A stretch of 64,000 bases of DNA. It comes from Rhizophagus irregularis. Taxonomy: Eukaryota > Glomeromycota > Glomeromycetes > Glomerales > Glomeraceae. Position numbers and translations under genes: made by a program. Position 1 is the stretch's first letter; the number at the start of each line of letters is the position of its first letter. Positions 38,134 through 49,628 of the stretch are shown here, in pieces. The stretch lies in contig NC_089457.1 in NCBI RefSeq assembly GCF_026210795.1, forward strand, positions 1,240,001 through 1,304,000. Direction: 5' to 3'. The notes beneath the pieces were generated by a model. The model did no database searches, was not told where the DNA came from, and was given only the letters and a program-made list of their open reading frames with translations.

Positions 38134-40698
38134 ATGAGCAACAGTACAGAATCACCATCACAGTCTTCTAATGGTTCTTCTAGAAACCCTAGACTTAAAG
38201 AAGCTAAAGAAACTTTAGCAGACACTTCTAAATTTGCTTTAGAAGCTGTGAGCAATGTAGGAGAGGCTGTTGGACCTTATCTTCCTTTGATAACAGCAGT
38301 AGCTTCACTTACACAACAAATTGTAAAAGCATATGAAAGTGCTCAATATAATAAGAAATCATGCGCAGCATTAATTGAAAGAGTACAAGCAGCTGAAGTA
38401 GCTGTTCAAGCATTAAATCGGCGTAAACAAGAAAATGAAAAAAAATTTCGCAATCAATCATATTATTATAACTTTGAAAGATTTGTTGCTATTCTGAGAG
38501 AAATTAAAGGATTTATTCAAGATGTAACTCATTTATCTGGTTACAGAAAATTTATTTCAAGCGTTCATATTAAAGAGAGATTTCAACAATTAATTACAGA
38601 TTTTGATAGTGTTGTAGCGGATTTACAACTGGCAATGGTAATTGCTAATGAGGAGGAAAGACAGTCGGATATCGCTATGTTACAAGAAGATATTGACGAA
38701 ATGACCAAATTTTTAGAAAAAATTGAAGGTGGCGTAACAACTATTGATAAAAAGATTAGTAATGTTCTCGAACACATCTTAACTTTAAAAGGCAAATCAT
38801 CCGAAAAAGATTTCAACCCTATTATCAATAGAATTGATTCAAATGAGTTAAAAGAACCTGTTGGTGGTAGTCAAGTTCTATCATCACGTAACAAGCATAA
38901 GATACATAAAAAACTTTATAGAGGCCAGGATGTAGCATGTAAACTTATTGCCGAGGAACAAAATAAATCTGATAAATCTGAAAAATTAACGGAAACAGTT
39001 CCACCAATTTCAAATAGGGTTCATGCTGAATTGGCAATTTTGAGTAATTTAGGGAAATGCGATTACATTATTAATTTTCATGGATTATGTGAAAAGGATG
39101 GAAGTGTTTTGGGTGTTTTTGGATGGGCAGAGAATGGAAATTTGAGAGAACTATATGGGAGATATGAAATTGAATGGCCTCGAAAATTAAAAATTGCATT
39201 AAACATTTGTCGTGGGATTACTTTTCTTCATGGATGGTTAGTAAAAAAATGCAATTTGATTGATATTCTGAATCTAGATTACTAACTATATTATATTATA
39301 TTTCTCACAATTACCTGAAAACTCGATGTAGTCAAATTTTACATCATGATATTAGGTAAATATTTACTTTATACTTGAATTCATGAGAATTTGAATAATG
39401 ATAATTAAAGTAAATTCTCAACATTAGATGTGAAAATATATTGATAACCGAAAATCTGGAACCAAAAATTTCGAATTTCAAGTATAGTCGTGCTTTACAA
39501 GCAAATACTACCAACATTGGGAATATTACACAAATCGTTCGTTGGTTAGCACCTGAGAAAATGAATTCAAAGAAAATACAGACAGAAATTGCAGCCGCTG
39601 TTTCAGCAGCACAACAGGCACCGAAGAAAGATGAAGGTAAGAAAGATAGGAAAGATGATGATTATGTTCCATACACCATACAATGTGAGATATTTAGGTA
39701 AATATATAGCACTGAAAACTGACTTATTTTTATTTGAAATATTTTAAATTAATATGTGTTCTGCTGTCTTAGTTTTGGAATGTTACTTTGGGAATTAGCT
39801 TTTCAAAGATTTCCATACAAAGATATGGAAATTTCTGAAATTCAAAAACATGTATTAAATGGTAAAAGAGAACATTTAAATTTTCCTTTAAGTTCATTTG
39901 GAGTTGAGAAAGAATATGGCAACATTATTAAAGCTGGTATGGTTTATCTTTTTTAAAATAACAATTCAGTAAATTATTTACTATAAGTGAAATTAATAAT
40001 TAAATATTAAATTTGCATTCTTAGCCTGGCAATCGGATCCATCTCTTCGTCCAGAATTAAGTTATTTATTCAATGATCTCGAAAATTTGAGTTCTCCTTT
40101 ACTTTCAGATCGTTCACCTAGAGGATTAAATCCGAGAAGAAGCGAAATGGAAGTAACACCTATTGAATTGCCACCAGGAGATACAGATGATTTCGATTTA
40201 GACCAAATAGATTTTATTTTGCCAATGATGAAACTTGAAGATGGAATATCAGCTCATAAGATTGGAGACAGAAAAAAAGCTTTTGATTGTTTTGAAAAAC
40301 ATGCTGAAATAAATAATAAAGTTGCAAAATATTGGCTTGGTTATTATTATTGGGAAGGTTATGTAGTTGATAAAAATTTAGGTAAAGCAGTTGAGTTATT
40401 TAGAGAAGCTGCTGATAAAGGGGTTCCTGATGCCCAATTAAGATATGCGTTTGCTTTATCAGATAAAAATAGTCCACTTAAATTTAATTTAGAAGATTTT
40501 GTGAAATACTTAACTATGGCGGCTGATAATGGAAATACTGCAGCTCAATTTAATTTGGGTGATTTATATTTCAATGGAAAATTGGGTATTTCAAAGGATG
40601 AAGAGAAAGGTTTAAGTTATTTAAAATTGGCAGCTATTAAGGGTCAACCAAAAGCTCGTGCTATGTTAGATAAGTTAAAAATCAATTACTTCGTTTAA
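38134..40698 (+). CDS. Helical-bundle / pseudokinase / Sel1-repeat protein, MLKL-like layout
   Basis: Five exons (38134-39236, 39332-39355, 39428-39697, 39773-39936, 40025-40698) join in frame to 744 residues. Residues 30-225 are helical: a hydrophobic first helix (VGPYLPLITAVASLTQQIVK), then long amphipathic and coiled helices, resembling the four-helix bundle plus brace of MLKL-like proteins. A kinase-like domain follows. The beta3 Lys (VACK, K270), helix-C Glu (E299), HHDIRCEN (D374, N379) and APE (WLAPEKM) are present. The glycine loop is degenerate and DFG is replaced by NFK (392-394), so phosphotransfer is doubtful. A Lys/Asp-rich insert follows APE. The tail has at least three Sel1-like repeats (AKYWLGYYYWEGYVVDKNLG, AAQFNLGDLYFNGKLGISKD). 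A signalling or cell-death role is inferred from architecture only. Confidence 0.85.
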
Positions 40699-42334
40699 GA
40701 TTTGATTTTAATTTAAGCAATAAGTTTTCTATAATTTATTTACACATAAATAAAATATCATGTTTTTTTTAAAAAAAAATAATACCACACAAGAAACATA
40801 ACATTAATTAATACATTATCTTAGAAAACATTTTCGCGAAAATTAACAATATTTATTTCAATCAAAAAAAAAATTTTTATCTGCATTAATATAAGTCAAA
40901 AGTACACAAAGTACACGAAATATTATATCTGATATATCACGAATATCACAAAAATAATTTGTTACTAATAATATATTCCAAACTTCTAAATTCTATTGGA
41001 AAAAAAATAAAAGTAAATAAATGAAATAGCATTTAATATTAACTACAATATAATAATAAAGACATTTTTTAAAAGATATACATGCTTATAATATTGCAAA
41101 GAAATTTAAATAGTAAAGAGTTATACTGTACGCAGTAAATTTACAAATCATATAAACAGTAGTAATTTAAGAAAAAGAAATAATCATCATAATTTTAGAA
41201 AGTTTAAATAACAGTCAGTAAAAACAAATCTAATGTATAATAATTAATAATATTCTTTAAATAAAATTGTTAAATTGGTACTATTTATTTTTTTTAAAAT
41301 AGTAATAATGTTGTAAATATATAAATAGAAGTCTTAATTAGTAATACTAACTAATTTTACTAAATCATATATATTATTAGTACTTAAGATTATAGTATGC
41401 ATTTTCTCTATAGTTTAATTAAACAAGTTATACTAATTAAAATTGCTTAGCATCCTTAAAAATGATGATCAGAAAAAAAGATTTAATCAGTACTATTTTT
41501 TTTTATATTGCAAATATTATAAAATAAAAAATTTCAAAAAACTTATATAAATATATAAAGTATATATTGCAGAATTAAATAAAATATACTAATTATTATA
41601 TTAATAAAATCAGTTTAACTAATCTACTAATAATATAAATAAAAAAGTTAAAGTAACAAATAAAAAATATATAAATTATATAATTATAGTATTAAGTATT
41701 ATATTTTATAATTTTTAATATTTTTTATATATTGGCTATTAAACTAATTAAATATTTATAAATCTTATATTATTTGATTTTGCATTTTTATTAATTTTTT
41801 GCAATTATCTTATTATTATAATCTAATAATTTAATTTTAATAAATATTTTTTCTTTATAATTTTTAATAAAAACTACAAAATGAAAAAAAATTATTTAAA
41901 TTAAATAATAAAATAATTGTAAAAATTAAAATAAATATTATTACCTTTTCATATAATGGTATTCATTTTTATTTTATTATTAAATCTTTTTTTTTAAAAA
42001 AAAAAATAAGTATTTTTATTAATTAAAAAAAAAGTTTTTAATATACTGTATATAATAATAATAATAAATTTAATAATTAATAATATAAGTTCATTAGAAA
42101 TATTTGCTAATTGAGTGAAGTATTTTAGAGGTTAATGTTTATAATTACGTAAACTTTTTACCATAATTAAATATCAATTTCTATAAGGATAAATAAAAAA
42201 AAAATAATTAATAATTATAATAATTTAATTTATTGTAAAATATAAATTATAAATTTTAAATAATATATTAATTAAATCTAAATAAAAACTAAAGTTTTTT
42301 ATTTTTTTAAAAAAAAGTAATCAATTTTTTATTA
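40699..42334. other. AT-rich gene desert, left part
   Basis: Extremely AT-rich; no gene, RNA gene or bounded element found. Confidence 0.6.
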
Positions 42335-42625
42335 GGCCAAGTAAATAAATTTATTCATTTCTCATGACCGGGCGGATCATGTAAATGTTACGAAAAGATA
42401 AAAAAATTTATTTTATTTGGTTATGTGATTTTGGTTTTGACCAATCATAATCATAAAAAAATGATTTTTTTTTCCATCGATGGCCGGCAAAAAATTTATT
42501 AAATCAACCAATCATCATCTAGGAATCAGCTAAATTTTTTTTGAAAATAAATTTTTTTTCCAGGCGGCCGGGTCAAATTTAGCAATTTTTTTTCATGAGA
42601 AACAAATAATTTTATTTCTTTGGCC
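42335..42625. mobile_element. PIF/Harbinger-like (Tourist-type) MITE
   Basis: Inverted ends begin GGCCAAGTAAATAAA (left) and, on the other strand, GGCCAAAGAAATAAA (right). Both continue into TTTCTCATGA, giving about 40 bp of imperfect terminal repeat. TTA lies on both sides (42332-42334 and 42626-42628), the 3-bp duplication expected of PIF/Harbinger. The 291-bp interior is non-coding and contains GACCGGGCGG and GGCGGCCGGGTC. The assignment rests on ends and duplication only. Confidence 0.72.
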
Positions 42626-42659
42626 TTAGTTAAAATAATAATATTTTTTTTTAACTGTA

Positions 42660-43101
42660 TGGTGGCTATCACCTAGTATAAACAACAATAGTCCGAAATT
42701 TTGAAATTTATTTATTTATATTGTGTAACTTATTTTTTAAAGTACTTTATTAAAATATTAATTGCTGCGTGAAGTCGTGAACAGCAAAATTTTTTTTTTG
42801 CTATATTACATGGAATTCTTGTGGATTTCCATGGAATTTTTGTAAAATCCATAAAAATTACACAAAAACTAGTCTGAAATTTTATATTTTTATTATTGCT
42901 ACTTATTAAAATTATCCAACTTTAACCCATAATATTAATTAAAATTCTTATTAAATTCTATAAAATAATCTGATAGAAATGTTCAGTACATGTTGCTCTA
43001 TCATTTTATCGGTTTAGTTTTTTCTTTTTACTATTTAATTTACAATTTATAAAAATTTGAAGTCATTTAAATATTAGTGTGGTTATAGGTGACAGCCACC
43101 A
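42660..43101. mobile_element. Mariner/Stowaway-like MITE
   Basis: The ends TGGTGGCTATCACCT and its reverse-complement partner (TGGTGGCTGTCACCT) match at 14 of 15 bases and are flanked by TA on both sides, as in Tc1/mariner insertions. The 442-bp interior is AT-rich with no open frame. The short repeat makes this less certain than the other elements. Confidence 0.6.
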
Positions 43102-43725
43102 TAGTACATGTACATTTGTAAATTTATTAAAGTAATAAAAAAAATTTATATAAAAGGGTAAAAATTATATGCTATTCTAATATAATTAATCTATATTATT
43201 TATAAAAAGAAATTCCATATGTATACTATTAAATAATCATTTTGATCCTATAAGTATATTATATGTAAAATAAGTATTTTTAATATAAATGTCCTACTAT
43301 TAATACTTAATAGACCATAAACCCCCAAAAATAATAATATTTAAACCAATCAGTCCTTTAGCTTGTTAATAGTTTTTTGATTTTCTTTTTTATTTTTAAA
43401 TAAATAAAAAATATAATTAAATAATAATAATATGACTTTATATATTTATTAAAAACTATAAATATAATATTTAATGTAAAAAAATTTGATTTATTATTAT
43501 TTTTACTTATATTTTTATTTTTTTCACCATTTATTCTAATTTAATTAGTATTAAATCCCACTTTTCAAATATATATAATTAAAAATATTAAATAAATTTT
43601 TTTATGTAAATTAAATTTTTAAATCCATTTTAACTAATTACAATTTTAATATATAGTATTTTATTTAAAATTTGCAAATAATATAAATAATATATAATAT
43701 TAATTTTTATAATAATATACAAATA
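43102..43725. other. AT-rich spacer between MITEs
   Basis: About 620 bp, very AT-rich, with no feature identified. Confidence 0.5.
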
Positions 43726-43959
43726 TCTACTATATAATAATTGTTTTCCTGTGTGACAGTCACGTTTAGATTACATATTTATATCTGTGTTCCTGTAACG
43801 TTTAGACTACAATTTATACCTGTGTATCTGTAACGTTTAGACTATGAATTTATACCTGTGCACCCGAAAGACTATATAAAATCGTGTATAACATTTGACC
43901 GTCGTACCAATCACGTGTATGTTTATCTGACGTTGCGGAGCAACGGATTCAACAGCTAG
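43726..43959 (+). mobile_element. Short non-autonomous Helitron-like element
   Basis: The 5' end reads A/TCTACTATATAATAA. The 3' end has the perfect hairpin CGTTGC-GGA-GCAACG (43931-43945), followed 10 bp later by CTAG/T (43956-43959). A TC start, a hairpin shortly before a CTAG end, and insertion between A and T are canonical Helitron features. Inside are three copies of a unit of about 36 bp containing TGTAACGTTTAGACTA and ATTTATACCTGTG. ATCTACTATATAATA at the left is nearly complementary to TATTATATAATAGAT just past the 3' end, an unusual extra inverted repeat. At 234 bp it can only move with another element's enzyme. Confidence 0.7.
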
Positions 43960-44085
43960 TATTATATAATAGATAAATTTTTAAAGAATAAAAAAATAAA
44001 TAAATTTTTTTAATATCTTTTATTTTGTGGTGATAGTGTGGTGATTATTAAATATTAAGGGTCAATAGCAATCTTGCTTTTTCTT

Positions 44086-45850
44086 CTGAATTTTAGTTTA
44101 TTAACTTCTTTTTGTTTGAAATTAAGACTATTAATAATTTTATAAATATTAGACATTGTTAAAGATTTGAAAGAAGTAAAACAGAATGAATGAAAAATGA
44201 TTTTAATCAATAAGTAATGACTTATTTTGATTTCCTATTTATCACTTTGCTGTAAACTACAATTTTAATAGAAGTGATGACTTATTTTGATTTCCTATTT
44301 ATCACTTTACTGTAAACTACAATTTATTAATAGAAATGATGACTTATTTTGATTTTCTATTTATCACTTTACTGTAAACTACAATTTATTAATAGAAATG
44401 ATAACTTATTTTGATTTCCTATTTATCACTTTGCTATAAACTACAATTTAATAAAAGTGATGACTTATTTTGATTTTCTATTTATCACTTTACTGTAAAC
44501 TATAATTTATTAATAGAAATGATAATTTATTTTGATTTCCTATTTATCACTTTGCTTAAAACTACAATTATCACTTTTTATTTTTTTTTTGTTTGAAATC
44601 AAGGCTATTAATAATTTTATAAATATTAGACATTGTTAAAGATTTGAAAGAAGTAAAATAGAATGAATGAAAAATGATTTTAATCAAGAAGTAATGACTT
44701 ATTTTGATTTCCTATTTATCACTTTGCTGTAAACTACAATTTTTTTAATAGAAGTGATGACTTATTTTGATTTTCTATTTATCACTTTACTGTAAATTAC
44801 AATTTTTTTAATAGAAGTGATGACTTATTTTGATTTCTTATTTATCACTTTACTGTAAACTACAATTTATTAATAGAAATAATAACTTATTTTGATTTCC
44901 TATTTATCACTTTGCTTAAAACTACAATCATCACTTTTTATCTTCTTTTTGTTTGAAATCAAAGCTATTAATAATTTCATAAATATTAGACATTGTTAAA
45001 GATTTGAAAGAAGTAAAATAGAATGAATGAAAAATGATTTTAATCAATAAGTAATGACTTATTTTGATTTCCTATTTATTACTTTGCTGTAAACTACAAT
45101 TTTAATAGAAATGATGACTTATTTTGATTTCCTATTTATTATTTTACTGTAAACTAAATTTATTAATAGAAATGATAACTTATTTTGATTTCCTATTTAT
45201 CACTTTACTGTAAACTAAATTTATTAATAGAAATGATGACTTATTTTGATTTCCTATTTATCACTTTGCTGTAAACTACAACTTTAATAGAAGTAATGAC
45301 TTATTTTGATTTCCTATTTATCACTTTACTGTAAACTACAATTTATTAATAGAAATGATAACTTATTTTGATTTCCTATTTATCACTTTACTGTAAACTA
45401 AATTTATTAATAGAAATGATGACTTATTTTGATTTCCTATTTATCACTTTGCTGTAAACTACAACTTTAATAGAAGTAATGACTTATTTTGATTTTTTAT
45501 TTATCACTTTACTGTAAACTACAATTTATTAATAGAAATGATAACTTATTTTGATTTCCTATTTATCACTTTGCTTAAAACTACAATCATCACTTTTTAT
45601 CTTCTTTTTGTTTGAAATCAAGACTATTAATAATTTCATAAATATTAGACATTGTTAAATATTTGAAAGAAGTAAAATAGAATGAATGAAAAATGATTTT
45701 AATCAAGAAGTAATGACTTATTTTGATTTCCTATAAATCACTTTGCTGTAAACTACAATTTTTTTAATAGAAGTGATGACTTATTTTGATTTCTTATTTA
45801 TCACTTTGCTTTAAAGCTACAATCATTACTTTTTATGATCTAAACTACAA
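44086..45850. repeat. Higher-order tandem satellite, unit about 60 bp
   Basis: About 22 copies of a unit containing GATGACTTATTTTGATTTCC, TATTTATCACTTTACTGTAA and ACTACAATTTATTAATAGAA. The array is punctuated four times (about 44100, 44590, 44946, 45604) by a second motif of about 110 bp containing TTTGTTTGAAATCAAGGCTA and TTAGACATTGTTAAAGATTT. The result is blocks with internal repeats, a higher-order arrangement. No open frame runs through it. Confidence 0.92.
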
Positions 45851-48800
45851 TTTCTAATTACTTGACAAAGAAATTTTTTTTTTTTTAATATCAGTATTTA
45901 TAATTTGCAATTATAAATAATCAGTAATTTGCTTAATATTTTTATTAGAAACTATGTCCATTTTGTAAGTTCTGTACATTGAAAATTTAAATCCTGACAT
46001 ATCATCCTTCAATTTTCTTCCAGAAGTTCTTTCTATCATGTTGTGAACTTGTGATATTACATTATTTATTGAGTATTTATAATTTTTACAGATTTTATAA
46101 TAATATTTAACTAAATGAAATAAATATAATTAGATTTTTAAAAATAGAGAGGATGGGTAAGCAGAAGATTTCTAAAATTTTTAATGTTAGAGTATAAAAT
46201 ACAACTGGGGTTAAAATATTAAAATAAAATTTTGAATTTGAGCGTCAAGCTTTGCTAATTTATGATATGGTGGTACTAATTCATGAGGTGGTGTACGCCA
46301 CAGGTATAATCTCTTTGTAGGTATCTGTTCTTTTCAGTCTAATATCTGAAACGTTGCACGCTGTGTAACTTCGATATTAACGAATTTTTGCACTTGGGGG
46401 GAGAGTGGGTAATAGCACAAAAAAAATTTCTTTTGGGTACTTTTGGGCAAAATCTGGCCTTTGGCCGTAGCCGAAATTCCAATATATGTTAAAACCAATT
46501 AGGTTAAAAATTTGGTGCGTCGGTAGTTGATCAATTATAGATATTAAATTGTAGGCTATTATACTGAATCAAGTTTAGAATATGTAAAACTAATTTTTTT
46601 TGACCTTTTTTATATTTTCGTTCAATTATTAAACTCTTTATAGTTTCAAATCATATACTGTATATTTATAGAATCAAACAGAATAGATAAATGTTATTGG
46701 GCAATTCATTTAACCAATGGTTATACGAAAAAAGCATACGAATTGATATTCATAAACTGATAATGTACAAATGATCGGCGTACAGAAACAAAAATTATGT
46801 GCAGTACTTTGCAATCCAAAATCAATTAATAAATAATTCAATGTTTTTTTTTTTTTGAAACGAAAATAGAAATATTGTATAATAACTTTTTTTTTAATAA
46901 TTATAATTTTTTTTTACTTTTAATAGATAATAAAGAATATTTAAGAATTGATTTTAACCTTATTAACGTTAAAATAATCTAATTGGTTTTGAAAAGTTGT
47001 TGTATAAAATTAATTGAACATAGAAAATACTAACTATTACATTCTTAAATAAGACGAAAATTTTTTTTTTAAAAAAAATAAAAATCATCCAAAATCAGTT
47101 ATGAAATTAGGGAGATGAAACTTTGAGAAAGTTCTGTATTCTAAACATAGAATCGCTCAATAGGAAAGGTCATGTAATATATCAAAGTTGGATTAATTTA
47201 AAAAAAAAGTATTTGTGTAATTAATTATACTTTTTAATCAATAAATCAATGTTTGAATATTATTTGTACATTGAGAAGTAATTGAAACTTGAATTATATT
47301 AATAACTGGAATTATATAATTATATTATTAATCAAAGTATTAAAAATAAAACCACATTTCATTGAAAACAAAACTTTCAATGTAATTTCAATTTTTTCTT
47401 TTTAATACCATAATTATTTTTTTACCTTTTTTATTCGGGAAATTTTCAACCGATTTAGTAGTAAATATGCTACTATTGCATATTGTTTGCTAATTTAAAA
47501 CAATGTTTTAAAAATATTTTATAAATACAATTATTTTCCAAAAGAAGAAGATATAATTTGATTGAATTTGGGAATAGTGAAAAAAGAATCGAAACAAATA
47601 TGCAAGTATTGTGTGATTATAATAACCAATCCCCAGGTATTAAAAAGTTTAAATACGCAGCTTTTTCAAAACATAGGACGATCTAGTTGATTTGATTGAA
47701 GGAAATTATTTAAAATTTTTTAAATACCAAAATTATGGCGCATATGTGCATGGCGTGTGCAAGCAAGCAATGCAGGCAATGCAGTGCAAGCTGCGCATGT
47801 TTTATCAATAAATACTCGGTATTATCACTTAAATATCACGCGAATTTTGTTTCTCTGATTGTTTCACGGGTTTTATAAACCTATCCCTGAAAAAAAAAAA
47901 AAATTCACCCCTTAAACCCCTAAAGAAACAGATAATATTTAGCATAAACAATTAATAATATAACCCGTGAAAATCAATCGCGTATATATAAGTTGAGTAA
48001 CGATTAAAATAAATCTCCTTTTTTAATATATCAATATGATTATACCATTTTAGAATTTTAAATATGGCAACACCAATACTAACATTTTAAATATATCAAT
48101 ATACCCAATATAACCCAATATACCCAATATAAACATTTTAATATATACTTATATACTTATATACCGCTAATATAACTCAATGTAACCATTTTAATATACA
48201 AATATACCAATATACCAATTTTAGTAACAAACAATATAAAATCCTTTGTCATGAGATAAATTACCAAAAAAAAAAAATTAATATATATTTCTATTTTTAT
48301 TATTTTTATTATTTATTTTAAAAATTTTTTTTATTTGAACCTGTTATCACAGTATACCTTTTATCACAGGTATATCCAGTATATAATTGAACCTGTTTAT
48401 ATAAATTGTACCTTTTTAGAGATTAAAAACCTTTTATTATAATACATATACAGTAGTACATTGTCATATATAATAGTATATTGTCATTATATATTAAAAC
48501 AGTTTAAAACCGCGTTATAATGATATAATTTCCGATTAGGTTTTAAACAGGAATGTTTTTTGGGATGAGGTCATGGAAGTAAAAAAAAACTTGGATATCA
48601 GTGTTATGACGTAAAAATAGTCAAACCCCGCTGATTTTCTTGGGAGTTGAGTATTTTCATCATATTATTTACAGTTAATTACAGGCAGTTATTAAATGCA
48701 ATTCTTATTAATGCCAAGGGATCTCAAGGATCAAATTTTTATTACAAAAAAATATAACTGATAAAATGCTAAAAAAGATATATATATGTGTAAATTATAT

Positions 48801-48925
48801 ACAATAATAATAATATGATAATAATAATATAATAACAATATATAAAAATATATAAAAATAATAAATAAAGCAATGAAAAGAAAAAAAAGAGAAAAAAAAG
48901 AAAATAAATAAATTAATTAATTATA

Positions 48926-48966
<41 letters not shown>

Positions 48967-49628
48967 TATTAAAACCACAAAAAAAACTTTTTCCGTCTCG
49001 ATCTATTTCCATAATAGGATGATAGGAAGAAATTTTATATCTTAAACGTTCATTAATTAAATCTTGTGGTCTATATAAAGTAGTTAAGTAGTCTAGAGGG
49101 ATAGTAACAATTTTTTTCTATGAATTGTTCTTTTTTAGATTATTATTTATTATATTATATTAAACTAAATTGAAAAAGATTACGTGTATTGTTTTTTTTA
49201 TTGTCGAATAATAAAAAAAATATTTTTTTTTGTTTTCTTTATTTGAAGTGTCTTTGGATGATTTGTAAAACGGTATCCGTAAAAAAAAAAAAAAGTGAAA
49301 AAAAATGGAAGAAAATCATGACGAATTAAAAAAAAAAGATAAGAAAACGTAAAAATGCTCGAAAAATGCTATGTTATAATTCAGAATTTGCCGATGTGTT
49401 ATATTATTCAGATTAAATTTGCCAATTTTAAACGAGATGATCGAATTTTTTTCCGTTGAATATTATTTACAATTGTCCCCAACAGTCTAATTACAGAAAT
49501 TTAAATAAAAATCTAAAAATTGTTTAAAGTAAAAAGAATACGAGGCCGAATAAAATATTTTTTTTTTTTTTGGTTTTTTTGGTTTTTTTTGGTTTTTTTT
49601 TGGTTTTTGGAATATCATGAAAAGTCAT
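45851..49628. other. AT-rich gene desert, right part, and 3' flank of the C2H2 gene
   Basis: No gene is supported. 46240-46500 is less AT-rich and includes GGTGTACGCCACAGG and TCTGGCCTTTGGCCGTAGCC, perhaps a transposon relic. 47735-47810 has short GCAATGCA/GCATGTGC-like repeats. 48100-48230 is built from short ACCCAATATA-like units. 48900-48965 is an AAT microsatellite. Confidence 0.5.
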
